Shown here piece by piece: positions 9,160 to 17,907 of a stretch of 64,000 nucleotides of DNA; position 1 is the stretch's first letter; the number at the start of each line of letters is the position of its first letter. Below the pieces are notes generated by a model that was not told the DNA's origin, ran no database searches, and saw only the letters and a program-made list of their open reading frames with translations. Source of the DNA: Roseibium sp. (GTDB taxonomy: Bacteria; Pseudomonadota; Alphaproteobacteria; Rhizobiales; Stappiaceae); the NCBI GenBank assembly GCA_017643925.1, contig JAEPML010000020.1, positions 1-64,000 on the forward strand, read 5' to 3'. The position numbers and the translations under genes are program-made.

Positions 9160-10333
9160 GCAATTCGAATTTCGTCGCGCCGAGCGCATCTCGGGCATTG
9201 CCCTGTCGGAGATCGTGCAGATCTCGGAGAAGGCAAGGCAATTGCGCAGTGACGGCAGGGACATCATTTCCCTGAGCACGGGGGAGCCGGACTTCCCGAC
9301 CCCGCGCCACGTCATCGAGGCAGCGCACAAGGCCGCTCTCGAGGGGCAGACGAAGTACCCGCCCACCGCCGGTACGGCGGCTCTGCGCGATGCCATCGCT
9401 GCAGATGCAGGAGGCGAGCGGGAAAATGTCATTGTCTCCACGGGCGCCAAGCAGGTTCTTGCCAACGCGATGCTGGCGACGCTGAATGCCGGTGACGAAG
9501 TTGTCATTCCGGCGCCGTTCTGGACGTCCTATTCCGATATCGTCGGAATGGCAGGCGGCGTGCCCGTCACCGTTTCCTGCCCGATGTCGGATGGGTTCAA
9601 GCTGACACCGGCTAAGCTCGAAGCTGCCATCACGCCAAAAACCCGCTGGGTGATGCTGAATTCGCCAAGCAATCCGTCCGGAGCAATCTACACGGCGGAG
9701 GAAATCGAGGCGCTCGCAAACGTGCTGGTCCGACACCCCGATGTGTGGGTCCTCTCGGACGAGATTTATGAGCATCTGAGTTTTGAAGAATTCACGAGTT
9801 TTGTCGATGCCGCTCCGGCCCTGCGTCAACGGACCCTGATCGTCAACGGTGTTTCCAAGGCCTGGGCGATGACAGGCTGGCGGCTGGGATGGGGCATCGG
9901 ACCGGCGGACCTGGTTCGTGCCATGACGGCAGTCCAGGGACAGGTAACCTCTGGTGCCTGTGCCATATCGCAGGCGGCGGCACTGGCAGCTCTGAACGGG
10001 TGTCAGGACCTCTTGGCTGAGCGTCGGCAGAACTTCCATGAGCGTCGGGACTTTGTCGTCGCATGTCTCAACACGATGCCCGGGGTAAACTGTCCGGTCC
10101 CCGATGGCGCCTTTTACGTTTTTCCAGATATTGCCGAACTGATCGAAGCAGGTCGGTTCGCGAATGACGCGGCGGTTTGCGACTGGCTGTTGACGGAAGC
10201 CCAGGTGGCGATGGTTCCGGGCAGGGCTTTTGGGCTCTCCGGTCACGCGCGGATTTCCTTTGCCTATGCGCGGGCCGACCTGGAACGCGGCATGGACCGC
10301 ATGGCTGCTGCGATTGGCCGCCTGAAATCCTGA
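9152..10333 (+). CDS. PLP-dependent aminotransferase, aspartate aminotransferase family (class I)
   Basis: About 393 residues of the fold-type I AspC/AAT-Ibeta group. It shows the STGEPDF entry motif, NSPSNPSG (about 170-177), DEIYEHL (203-) and the PLP lysine in VSKAWAMTGWRLGW (about 236). The ATG at 9152 is chosen; a GTG at 9140 would add four residues. Either way the gene overlaps the preceding stop. In context the likely donor is 2-aminoadipate or another lysine-derived amine, with 2-oxoglutarate as acceptor, giving 2-oxoadipate (inference). General aspartate/prephenate activity cannot be excluded. Confidence 0.85.
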   Translation: MGRQFEFRRAERISGIALSEIVQISEKARQLRSDGRDIISLSTGEPDFPTPRHVIEAAHKAALEGQTKYPPTAGTAALRDAIAADAGGERENVIVSTGAKQVLANAMLATLNAGDEVVIPAPFWTSYSDIVGMAGGVPVTVSCPMSDGFKLTPAKLEAAITPKTRWVMLNSPSNPSGAIYTAEEIEALANVLVRHPDVWVLSDEIYEHLSFEEFTSFVDAAPALRQRTLIVNGVSKAWAMTGWRLGWGIGPADLVRAMTAVQGQVTSGACAISQAAALAALNGCQDLLAERRQNFHERRDFVVACLNTMPGVNCPVPDGAFYVFPDIAELIEAGRFANDAAVCDWLLTEAQVAMVPGRAFGLSGHARISFAYARADLERGMDRMAAAIGRLKS

Positions 10334-10380
10334 AACAGAATGAAATGCCAGAGAGACAACAGGTCTCAAGGGAGATGAAC

Positions 10381-11880
10381 ATGGAACACGCACAAGTCCT
10401 TAGTGCACTCGGTTTCGATCAGGCTGACCTTTCCGGAGGTACGCTTTCGGTCCGTTCACCGATCGACGGGGCTGAAGTGGCCCGGGTGGTTGAAACGCGC
10501 TCAGATCAAGTTGCAAAAGTGATCGAACGGTCCGGGGACGCATTCAGCGCTTGGAGAACCGTTCCGGCGCCCCGACGTGGTGAACTGGTTCGTCTTCTCG
10601 GCGAAGAACTGCGCGCGGCAAAGGACGAGCTCGGCGCATTGGTGACGCTGGAAGCCGGCAAGATCACGTCCGAAGGTCTTGGAGAAGTGCAGGAAATGAT
10701 CGACATCTGCGACTTCGCAGTCGGGCTGTCGCGTCAGCTTTATGGCCTGACGATTGCTTCGGAACGACCGGGCCACAAGATGTCGGAGACCTGGCACCCG
10801 CTCGGTCCCTGCGGTGTCATCACGGCCTTCAACTTCCCCGTGGCGGTCTGGTCCTGGAACGCGGCACTTGCACTTGTCTGCGGCAATCCGGTGATCTGGA
10901 AACCATCGGAAAAGACCCCTCTCACAGCCCTCGCCTGCAAGAAGGTTTTCGAAAAGGCCGTGGCCCGTTTCGGAGACGACGCCCCCGAAGGACTGATGCA
11001 GGTTATTATCGGCGGGGCCGACATTGGTGAGGCGCTGGTGACGTCCCGGGATGTTCCCATTCTGTCGGCAACCGGTTCGACACGCATGGGAGGCATCGTC
11101 GGCCCGAAGGTTGCGGCGCGCTGGGGGCGCCCAATACTCGAGCTTGGCGGCAACAACGCCATGATCGTCGCCCCGTCAGCGGATATCGAGATGGCCGTGC
11201 GCGCCATCGTCTTCTCTGCCGTCGGAACAGCTGGCCAGCGCTGCACGTCCCTGCGCCGCCTCATCGTGCACAAGTCGATCAAGGAAGACCTTGTGGCCAA
11301 GCTGGTCAAGGCCTATTCCAGCCTGCCGATTGGTGATCCGCGCAAGGAAGGCACCCTGATCGGTCCTCTGGTCGATGCCAGGTCGCTTGACGCCATGCAG
11401 TCGGCACTTGCGAGCGCTGCCGCCGAAGGCGGCAAGGTACACGGGGGCGATATCGTGACTGAAGGCGTGCCGGGTGGTGCTTATGCGGCGCCGGCGCTTG
11501 TTGAAATGCCGGGCCAGACCGAAACGGTTCGCACCGAGACATTTGCACCGATCCTCTACGTCATGGAATACGAAGACCTGGAAGAAGCAATCGATATGCA
11601 GAACGGAGTGCCGCAAGGCCTGTCTTCCTGCATCTTCACGCTGAACATGCGCGAAGCCGAAACGTTCCTGTCAGCAACCGGATCGGATTGCGGGATCGCC
11701 AACGTCAATATCGGCCCTTCGGGTGCTGAAATCGGCGGTGCCTTCGGCGGCGAAAAGGAAACAGGCGGTGGCCGAGAATCGGGTTCTGATGCCTGGAAAG
11801 GTTACATGCGCCGACAGACTTCCACGGTGAACTACTCGGCCGAATTGCCGCTTGCGCAGGGCGTCAAGTTCGACATCTAG
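10381..11880 (+). CDS. Aldehyde dehydrogenase, L-aminoadipate-semialdehyde dehydrogenase (ALDH7/AmaB type)
   Basis: 499 residues when started at the ATG preceded six bases earlier by AAGGGAG; a longer open frame reaches back into the aminotransferase gene. The catalytic cysteine is in GTAGQRCTSLRR (about 288), the general base Glu in ILELGGNNA (about 254) and the conserved Asn in FNFPVAVW (about 151). The sequence is of the antiquitin/ALDH7 type, which oxidises 2-aminoadipate 6-semialdehyde to 2-aminoadipate with NAD. It completes lysine to aminoadipate with the two genes before it. A terminator follows directly. Confidence 0.9.
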   Translation: MEHAQVLSALGFDQADLSGGTLSVRSPIDGAEVARVVETRSDQVAKVIERSGDAFSAWRTVPAPRRGELVRLLGEELRAAKDELGALVTLEAGKITSEGLGEVQEMIDICDFAVGLSRQLYGLTIASERPGHKMSETWHPLGPCGVITAFNFPVAVWSWNAALALVCGNPVIWKPSEKTPLTALACKKVFEKAVARFGDDAPEGLMQVIIGGADIGEALVTSRDVPILSATGSTRMGGIVGPKVAARWGRPILELGGNNAMIVAPSADIEMAVRAIVFSAVGTAGQRCTSLRRLIVHKSIKEDLVAKLVKAYSSLPIGDPRKEGTLIGPLVDARSLDAMQSALASAAAEGGKVHGGDIVTEGVPGGAYAAPALVEMPGQTETVRTETFAPILYVMEYEDLEEAIDMQNGVPQGLSSCIFTLNMREAETFLSATGSDCGIANVNIGPSGAEIGGAFGGEKETGGGRESGSDAWKGYMRRQTSTVNYSAELPLAQGVKFDI

Positions 11881-11887
11881 AAGTGAA

Positions 11888-11917
11888 GAAGAGCCCGCAA
11901 TCTTTGCGGGCTCTTTT
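11888..11917 (+). terminator. Rho-independent terminator of the lysine operon
   Basis: AAGAGCCCGCA and TGCGGGCTCTT arms around a short loop, ending in TTTT, about 8 bases after the aldehyde dehydrogenase stop. Confidence 0.88.
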
Positions 11918-12052
11918 GTGCATGAAGGGGAGAGATCCGTTCTTTCCAGAGTGTGTCCCCTACCGGTCTGGCGGCAGAAAGTTGCCGACGTTAGCGACAA
12001 CGCGGCAGCTGCAATCCCGGTTGCAGCTGCGACAGGTGCCTTGGAAAATCGG

Positions 12053-12682
12053 TTAGCCCGCCGGAATTTCTCCGACCTTCTTCGGCACGTGATAGCCTTT
12101 CTGGACTGCGGGCCGGGCCGCCAGTCGTTGATACCAGGCGCGCACATTGGGATAGTCCGCGAGATCGATCTGCTGCCATTCGTAGCGCGAGATCCATGGC
12201 CAGCAGGCCATGTCGGCGATCGAATAGTCATCGACGATGTAGTCGCGACCTTCAAGACGCTTGTCCAGAACGCCATAAAGCCGTTTGGCCTCGGCAGCGA
12301 AACGTTCTTCGGCATAGGCCGCCTTGCCAGGATTGAAGTGCAGGAAGTGGTGCACTTGCCCGAGCATCGGTCCGAGCCCGCCCATTTGCCACATCAACCA
12401 TTCGATGGTCTTTGTTCGGGCCTCGCCATCTGCCGCGAGAAACTTTCCATATTTGTCCGCCAGATAAATCATGATCGCGCCGGACTCCATGAGCTTGAGA
12501 CCGGTGTCATGGTCGACAATGGCGGGGATCTTGTTGTTCGGACTGATCTCCAGAAATTCCGGTGTCTTCTGGTCACCCTGCCCGATATTGATCGGGTGCG
12601 CGGTGTAGTCGACACCAAGCTCTTCCAGAAGGATGGAGACCTTGCGCCCGTTCGGTGTGGTCCAAGTATAGAGATCGATCAT
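12053..12682 (-). CDS. Glutathione S-transferase, Nu-class (YfcG/YghU-like)
   Basis: 209 residues. A thioredoxin-like N-terminal domain (about 1-80) begins IDLYTWTTPNGRKVSILLEELG and contains NNKIPAIVDHD and ESGAIMIYLADKYG. An all-helical C-terminal domain follows. The TTPNGxK start is typical of Nu-class GSTs, which use a Thr/Asn active site and often act as disulfide-bond reductases. It is the last gene of the minus-strand tct operon, 31 bases after the NIPSNAP gene, so its partner substrate may belong to that pathway (inference). Confidence 0.9.
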   Translation of the reverse strand: MIDLYTWTTPNGRKVSILLEELGVDYTAHPINIGQGDQKTPEFLEISPNNKIPAIVDHDTGLKLMESGAIMIYLADKYGKFLAADGEARTKTIEWLMWQMGGLGPMLGQVHHFLHFNPGKAAYAEERFAAEAKRLYGVLDKRLEGRDYIVDDYSIADMACWPWISRYEWQQIDLADYPNVRAWYQRLAARPAVQKGYHVPKKVGEIPAG

Positions 12683-12713
12683 TCAGCTGCTCCGGTTTTG
12701 GTCGTGTCGAGGC

Positions 12714-13067
12714 TCAGCGGTCAGTGAGCGCCATGTCGAGGGTTGGATCGTTCTGGGCCCAGGGACTGAAAGGTGCCGGGAGAAGGATCTTGTTCTCCTG
12801 GCTGATTTGCAATGGCCTGACCTTCTGCACATAGGCTTTCCAGCCTTCATCGGCGGCAAGGGTCGCCCGTCTCTGGGTCCGTTCTTCCATGCTTGTATAG
12901 GCCCACATATGGATAATCTGGTGAAGCGCTCCGATTTCGGTCGAGAAATACCCGACCATCCGGCCCAGAATAGCCCTCTGGATCGAGAGGCCTTCCGCCT
13001 CGTAGAGCTTCAGATATTCAGGAACCGCACCGATCTTGAGTGAGTAGGTTCGTTGTTCGACGATCAT
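12714..13067 (-). CDS. NIPSNAP-family protein
   Basis: 117 residues from the ATG at 13067. MIVEQRTYSLKIGAVPEYLKLY is the usual beginning of bacterial NIPSNAP proteins (dimeric ferredoxin-like alpha+beta barrel), and the QIIHMWAYTSMEERTQRRA segment is the family core. Fourteen further upstream codons are open but would overlap the preceding gene. Biochemical function of the family is poorly defined; members are often found in catabolic operons. It sits between the TPP-enzyme gene and the GST gene. Confidence 0.85.
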   Translation of the reverse strand: MIVEQRTYSLKIGAVPEYLKLYEAEGLSIQRAILGRMVGYFSTEIGALHQIIHMWAYTSMEERTQRRATLAADEGWKAYVQKVRPLQISQENKILLPAPFSPWAQNDPTLDMALTDR

Positions 13068-13095
13068 TTGTTCATCCAGTATTCGTAAGGCACTA

Positions 13096-14832
13096 TCAGG
13101 CGGTCGCAAGGGCTCGGAGCCCCTGGTCGCGGGCCGCGGTGAGAGATTGGGTGGGTGTCAGGGCCTCCGGGTCGACGATGATCTCGATCATGTATCCGCC
13201 GGGGCTCCTTCTCGCCCGTTCAAGTACGGGAGCAAATGCTTCCGTTTTCTCCACCCGTTCGCCTGCAATTCCGAATGCGGCCGCATAGGCGACAAAGTCG
13301 GGATTGACCAGGTCGGTGCCGATCACGTGAGACGGGTGATGGCGTTCCTGGTGCATGCGTATGGTGCCATACATGCCGTTGTTGACGACGATGTAGATGA
13401 TGTCGGCCCCGTGCTGGCGGGCTGTTGCGAGCTCCTGTCCCGTCATGAGAAAGCAGCCGTCGCCTGCGATACTGACGACTTCCCGGTCAGGTTCTGCCAG
13501 CTTGGCGGCAATGGCCGCTGGCACGCTGTAACCCATGGACCCGCTGGTCGGTGCCAGCTGAGTTCGATACCGGAGGTGTTCGTGGAACCTGTGGATCCAG
13601 ACGGTGTAGTTCCCCGCACCATTGGTGATCACCGTATCTGGCGGCATGGTTTCGGTGATCTGCCGGATGACGTTGCCCATGTTCATCTGTCCCGGAACGG
13701 CCGTCGGCTGCAGAAACGCTTGATAGTCGTCCCGCTGTGCCCGGCGCCACTGATGCCACCGCTCTTTTCCGCCATCGGACTCGATGGTCAAACAGGCATC
13801 GAAAAAGGCCTCGGGATCGGACACGATGGACAAGTCCGGCTGGTAAACCTGTCCGAGTTCCTCTGCGGCCGGGTGGACATGGGCAAATGTCATGCGCGGG
13901 TTGGGTATGCCGAGAAGCGAATAGCCCTGTGTCGTCATTTCGCCAAAGCGGGGACCCACCGCAATCACGAGATCGGCTTCCTCCAGCATCCGTCTGCGCA
14001 ATTGCGGAAGCGGTGCTATCCCGATGACACCGACATAGTTTTCGTGGCTGTTGTCGACGTAGTCCTGACAGCGAAAAGATGTTGCGACCGGCAGTCCGGT
14101 GCGCTCTGCAAAGGTTTCGGCTTTCCGGGCACAGTCGGGGCTCCAGGAAGGGCCACCCACCACGAGCAACGGCTTTTGAGCCTGTTTCAGCATTTCCCCA
14201 AGGTGTGTCATTGCCGCAGGTGTGGGAGCCGCGCCGGGAAGCGCTGTCGGGCGAAGATCTTCGCAGACCACATTGTCCGTCAGCATGTCTTCCGGCAGCG
14301 CCAGCACGACCGGACCCGGGCGACCTGACGTCGCGGTTTTCCAGGCGCGGGCGAGATATTCTGGAATTCTGCGTGCATCGTCTATCTGGGCGACCCACTT
14401 GGCCATTTCCCCGAACATGCGCCGGTAGTCAATCTCCTGGAATGCTTCCCGGTCGAGCATGTTTCGGCCAACCTGCCCGATCAGCACGATCATGGGGGTG
14501 GAATCCTGGTAAGCCGTGTGGACACCGTTTGAGGCATTGGTCGCGCCCGGCCCGCGCGTGACGGCGCAAATACCGGGCTTTCCCGTCAGCTTTCCGTGGG
14601 CGTCTGCCATGTTCGAAGCGCCCGATTCATGGCGACAGGTGACGACCTTGATCTCGTCGCGATGCGCATAGAGACCCTCAAGCAGACCAAGAAAACTCTC
14701 GCCGGGGACGCAATAGACCGTGTCGGCGCCCAACAGGCGCAGTTGATCGGCCAGGATGCGGCCGCCGCTTCGCAGATCATCGTCCCTTTCAGGCAGTGCT
14801 TGTTTCTTCGGTTTTTCCAGAACGGTGGACAT
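13096..14832 (-). CDS. Thiamine diphosphate-dependent enzyme, acetolactate synthase-like
   Basis: About 578 residues with the three TPP-enzyme domains. The N-terminal pyrimidine-binding domain has the catalytic Glu in VTCRHESGASNMADA. A central Rossmann-like domain follows. The C-terminal diphosphate domain contains GDGCFLMTGQELATA and NNGMYGT, the GDG-N metal motif. An AGGGG lies 6 bases before the second ATG (14832), so that start is preferred over 14838. The family covers decarboxylation and carboligation of 2-oxoacids. It is not a canonical IlvB: there is no IlvN partner nearby, and the operon carries a tricarboxylate-type transporter and an SDR. Its substrate is unknown. Confidence 0.87.
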   Translation of the reverse strand: MSTVLEKPKKQALPERDDDLRSGGRILADQLRLLGADTVYCVPGESFLGLLEGLYAHRDEIKVVTCRHESGASNMADAHGKLTGKPGICAVTRGPGATNASNGVHTAYQDSTPMIVLIGQVGRNMLDREAFQEIDYRRMFGEMAKWVAQIDDARRIPEYLARAWKTATSGRPGPVVLALPEDMLTDNVVCEDLRPTALPGAAPTPAAMTHLGEMLKQAQKPLLVVGGPSWSPDCARKAETFAERTGLPVATSFRCQDYVDNSHENYVGVIGIAPLPQLRRRMLEEADLVIAVGPRFGEMTTQGYSLLGIPNPRMTFAHVHPAAEELGQVYQPDLSIVSDPEAFFDACLTIESDGGKERWHQWRRAQRDDYQAFLQPTAVPGQMNMGNVIRQITETMPPDTVITNGAGNYTVWIHRFHEHLRYRTQLAPTSGSMGYSVPAAIAAKLAEPDREVVSIAGDGCFLMTGQELATARQHGADIIYIVVNNGMYGTIRMHQERHHPSHVIGTDLVNPDFVAYAAAFGIAGERVEKTEAFAPVLERARRSPGGYMIEIIVDPEALTPTQSLTAARDQGLRALATA

Positions 14833-14846
14833 GGTCATCCCCTGGG

Positions 14847-15632
14847 TCAGATGCTTTTGATCATGCCGCCGTCGACCCGGGTCATCTGCCCCGTGACATA
14901 GCCGGCCGGTTCACTGAGGAGAAAGGCGGCAACACTGGCGAATTCATCCGGCCGGCCGTAGCGCTTCGCCGGCAGGGAGGCCGCGATTTCGGCACGCACC
15001 TGCTCCAGGGACTTGCCTTCGCGCCCTGCGCGGGCGGTGTCCAGCTGCCCGACACGGTCGGTATCGATCTTGCCCGGCAGGATCATGTTCACGGTTACGC
15101 CGTTCCCGGCAACCTCGTTGGAAAGGGTCTTGCAGAACCCGGCCATTGCGCCGCGAATGGTGTTGGAGACGGCGAGATTGGGGATCGGCTGCACGACACC
15201 GGACGACCCGATGGTCAGGATGCGGCCCCAGTTGCGTTCTTTCATGCCCTCGACGGCTGCCTCAGTAATCTGGAACAGACTGAACAGCAGCGTTTGCGCG
15301 GAGCGATGCCAGACATCTCCCGCAACGCCGAGCGATGGCGATGGCGGAGGCCCGCCTGCATTGTTCAAAAGGATATCCGGTTTGAACTCTTCGCGGATCC
15401 GCTGGCAGAACCCGTCGACGTCCGCCGGGTTAGCAAGGTCCAGAGCAACGGGTGTTGCCGTGATCTTGAAGGTTTCCGACAGATCATGCGCGAGTGATTT
15501 CAGCTTGTCGTCACTGCGCGCGGTCAGAAGGAGATCGGCTCCTTCCGCGGCCAGTTTCTCCGCGATGGCCCGTCCCAGCCCTTGCGAGGCACCGAGCACC
15601 AGAGCCGTCTTTCCGCGAATACCCAAATCCAT
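14847..15632 (-). CDS. SDR-family protein with atypical active site
   Basis: 261 residues from the ATG at 15632; upstream codons would run into tctA. The cofactor motif GASQGLGRA and NNAG are intact, as are GSSG (the serine region) and VNMILPG. At the usual catalytic YxxxK position the protein reads SNTIR, so both the tyrosine and the lysine are replaced. This pattern belongs to a known SDR subgroup annotated as 3-oxoacyl-ACP reductase-like (BKR_3), whose chemistry is unsettled. It lies between tctA and the TPP-enzyme gene with short gaps. Confidence 0.85.
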   Translation of the reverse strand: MDLGIRGKTALVLGASQGLGRAIAEKLAAEGADLLLTARSDDKLKSLAHDLSETFKITATPVALDLANPADVDGFCQRIREEFKPDILLNNAGGPPPSPSLGVAGDVWHRSAQTLLFSLFQITEAAVEGMKERNWGRILTIGSSGVVQPIPNLAVSNTIRGAMAGFCKTLSNEVAGNGVTVNMILPGKIDTDRVGQLDTARAGREGKSLEQVRAEIAASLPAKRYGRPDEFASVAAFLLSEPAGYVTGQMTRVDGGMIKSI

Positions 15633-15654
15633 GAGGTGAACTCCCGAGAGTGGT

Positions 15655-17334
15655 TTAATCAGTTGAGTTTGTGGAGCCGGCACTGTTCGGCAGCTTTTCG
15701 CCGCGAAGCCGGTAGATGAGCATCAGGCCGCCAGTCATTGCCATCGCGATTGCCAGCGATGGACGAACGATGCCGGGCATCATGAAGACCGGCACGGCCT
15801 GAACAATCAGAAGCAAAGGCACGAAGAAACGTGTCCAGGCCTTCTTTCCGAGGTTCTTCTGGTAGAAAGGAAAGACCAGCGAAAAACAGCCGAGCAGCAG
15901 GAAAAACAGGGACCAGGGCCGGCTGATGAACACCATGATGTCATCGGACCGGGCAAACACCTGGCTGAGGCGGCTTTCCGCGATGCCGCCAAGAACAACA
16001 CCAAGGACCATCGGAACGATCGGGAAACCGAGGCCGCGCAGGACAAAGCCGATAATGCCGAAAATGAAGAGCGTCCACATGTCGTAGGTGACATTGTTGA
16101 GCGCGAAGATGCCGACCGAACAATAAAACAGGATCACGGCTGCCAGCATGTACATCTTCACCTTGGTGACCAGCACGAAACCACGCAGGGTGAAAGACTG
16201 CAGGAACAGCATCATGAAATTCGCGACAAAGAAGGCCAGGAAGATCGAATAGGCGATTTGCGGCTCGTCCGTGATGAAGGACGGGCTTGGGATCACGTCG
16301 TGTATGAGAAGCGCGCCCAGCATGATTGCTGTCATGATGTCTCCTGGCAGTCCCAGCGCCATCATCACGATCAGGGCACCCCCGGCCGTGGCATTGTTGG
16401 CCGATTCGGGCGCGATGATGCCGTCGACGGCCCCGGTGCCGAACGTGTCGGATTCCTTGCTGGTCTTCTTCGCCTGATCGTAGGCCAGGATATTGGAGAT
16501 CGTGCTGCCGGCTGCGGGCAGAACGCCAACAAACACCCCTATCAGGGAGGAGCGCAAGATATTGCCCCAGCGCCCGATGACTTCCCTTGCAGAACCAAGA
16601 TAGTCGATGTGAACAGCGTGGGCTTCCTCTCCGCCCAGTCGCTGGTGAGCCTTTTCCCTGGTGCGCACATCACCTAGCAGTCGCGAAAAGGCGAAAAGAC
16701 CCACGAGCACCGGGAGAAACGCGAACCCCTGGGCGACGGAATCCACACCAAATGTGAACCGCGGCTGCCCAAAGACCACGTCGCTTCCGATGGTGGCAAT
16801 CAGAAGGCCGATAAGGGCTGCCATCAGGCCTTTCAGAATCTGGTCACCCGCCATGCTGGCCGTGACTGTCAGCGCAAAGAGGATGAGCGAGAAATAGTCG
16901 ACGGGCTGAAACTCCAGGCCGATCATGGCCAGTTGCGGAGCAACCACCATCAGCACGATGGAGGCGATCACGCCGCCGAAAAACGACGCCCAGACACCAA
17001 TCCCGAGCGCAAGCCCGGGGCGGCCGCTCCGGGCCATCGGGTAGCCGTCAAATGTGGTCGCCACGGAAGAGGGCGTGCCTGGAATGCCGGTGAGAATTCC
17101 CGACATCAGCCCCCCGGACAAGCCGCCGACATAGACGGCAATCATGGTTGCCAGTCCCTCGACCGGGGTCATCGAAAATGGGAAGGGAAGGACCAGCACC
17201 ACGGCCATGGCAATTGTAAAGCCGGGAATGGCACCCGCAATCAGGCCAGCCATGGTGCCGACCATCATCAGCAGCATGGTCTTGATGGTGAAGAGCTCGG
17301 GCGCTGCCCCGGCCAGGTTTTCAAACAGACCCAT
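15655..17334 (-). CDS. Tripartite tricarboxylate transporter permease, TctA family
   Basis: 559 residues, a large membrane permease with roughly a dozen hydrophobic segments. The TctA signature GLIAGAIPGFTIAMAVVLVLPFPFSM is followed by GILTGIPGTPSSVATTFDGYPMA, and the duplicated half contains GVLPAAGSTISNILAYDQAKK and ALGLPGDIMTAIMLGALL. It works with TctB and the periplasmic TctC to take up a carboxylate using an ion gradient. It lies 3 bases after tctB. Confidence 0.93.
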   Translation of the reverse strand: MGLFENLAGAAPELFTIKTMLLMMVGTMAGLIAGAIPGFTIAMAVVLVLPFPFSMTPVEGLATMIAVYVGGLSGGLMSGILTGIPGTPSSVATTFDGYPMARSGRPGLALGIGVWASFFGGVIASIVLMVVAPQLAMIGLEFQPVDYFSLILFALTVTASMAGDQILKGLMAALIGLLIATIGSDVVFGQPRFTFGVDSVAQGFAFLPVLVGLFAFSRLLGDVRTREKAHQRLGGEEAHAVHIDYLGSAREVIGRWGNILRSSLIGVFVGVLPAAGSTISNILAYDQAKKTSKESDTFGTGAVDGIIAPESANNATAGGALIVMMALGLPGDIMTAIMLGALLIHDVIPSPSFITDEPQIAYSIFLAFFVANFMMLFLQSFTLRGFVLVTKVKMYMLAAVILFYCSVGIFALNNVTYDMWTLFIFGIIGFVLRGLGFPIVPMVLGVVLGGIAESRLSQVFARSDDIMVFISRPWSLFFLLLGCFSLVFPFYQKNLGKKAWTRFFVPLLLIVQAVPVFMMPGIVRPSLAIAMAMTGGLMLIYRLRGEKLPNSAGSTNSTD

Positions 17335-17337
17335 GTC

Positions 17338-17814
17338 TCAGTAGACCCTCAGAATTTCACCTTCGGGCAGAAGAACGCCCAGGGCTTGTGTAAAAACCGC
17401 CCACATTCCGATGACGAACACCGCCGAAATGACCGCGTGAAGACCCAGTTGTCTCGGTTTCCATCCTCCCAGAACACTCAGGGTCAGGAAGACGTAAGCC
17501 AGTCCACCCAGCAGCATCCCGGCGACCGGCATGGTCACGAGAAAGAGAAAGAACAGGACGAAACAGACGAACGGCCGCTTGTTGAATTCGATCCAGTCGG
17601 AGAACGACGTTTTCTCGTTGTCGGCAGGATTGCGCTGGGACTGGAACAGCAGAAGCACCGAGAGCAGGGCAAGTGGTACAAGAATGATGCGTGGCCAGAG
17701 CGCGGGTGACATCTGCCCGAACATGGGCGGCGGCAGGTCGAAAGACGCAACGAACATCACCGCGCAGAGCAGCAGAAAGAAGACGGCGACGAACGCATCC
17801 CGATTGAGTGACAT
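17338..17814 (-). CDS. Tripartite tricarboxylate transporter small membrane protein, TctB family
   Basis: 158 residues with four predicted membrane helices: about 8-26, 42-60, 83-105 and a C-terminal pair around VLGGWKPRQLGLHAVISAVFV. This matches the size and layout of TctB. It is located between tctC and tctA as in other TTT systems. Confidence 0.85.
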   Translation of the reverse strand: MSLNRDAFVAVFFLLLCAVMFVASFDLPPPMFGQMSPALWPRIILVPLALLSVLLLFQSQRNPADNEKTSFSDWIEFNKRPFVCFVLFFLFLVTMPVAGMLLGGLAYVFLTLSVLGGWKPRQLGLHAVISAVFVIGMWAVFTQALGVLLPEGEILRVY

Positions 17815-17907
17815 CTTGGAAATCCGGAGAGTTTCGGATCGCGCCCTGATGCAAGGCGCGATCCGGCTGGCATTTCTTTGATTGAGGCGTCGCTGGTGCG
17901 AAACCCG

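Noticed and set aside
13096..14832. Catalytic subunit of acetolactate synthase (IlvB)
   Set aside because: No small subunit gene nearby, and the operon context is catabolic. Kept as a general TPP enzyme.
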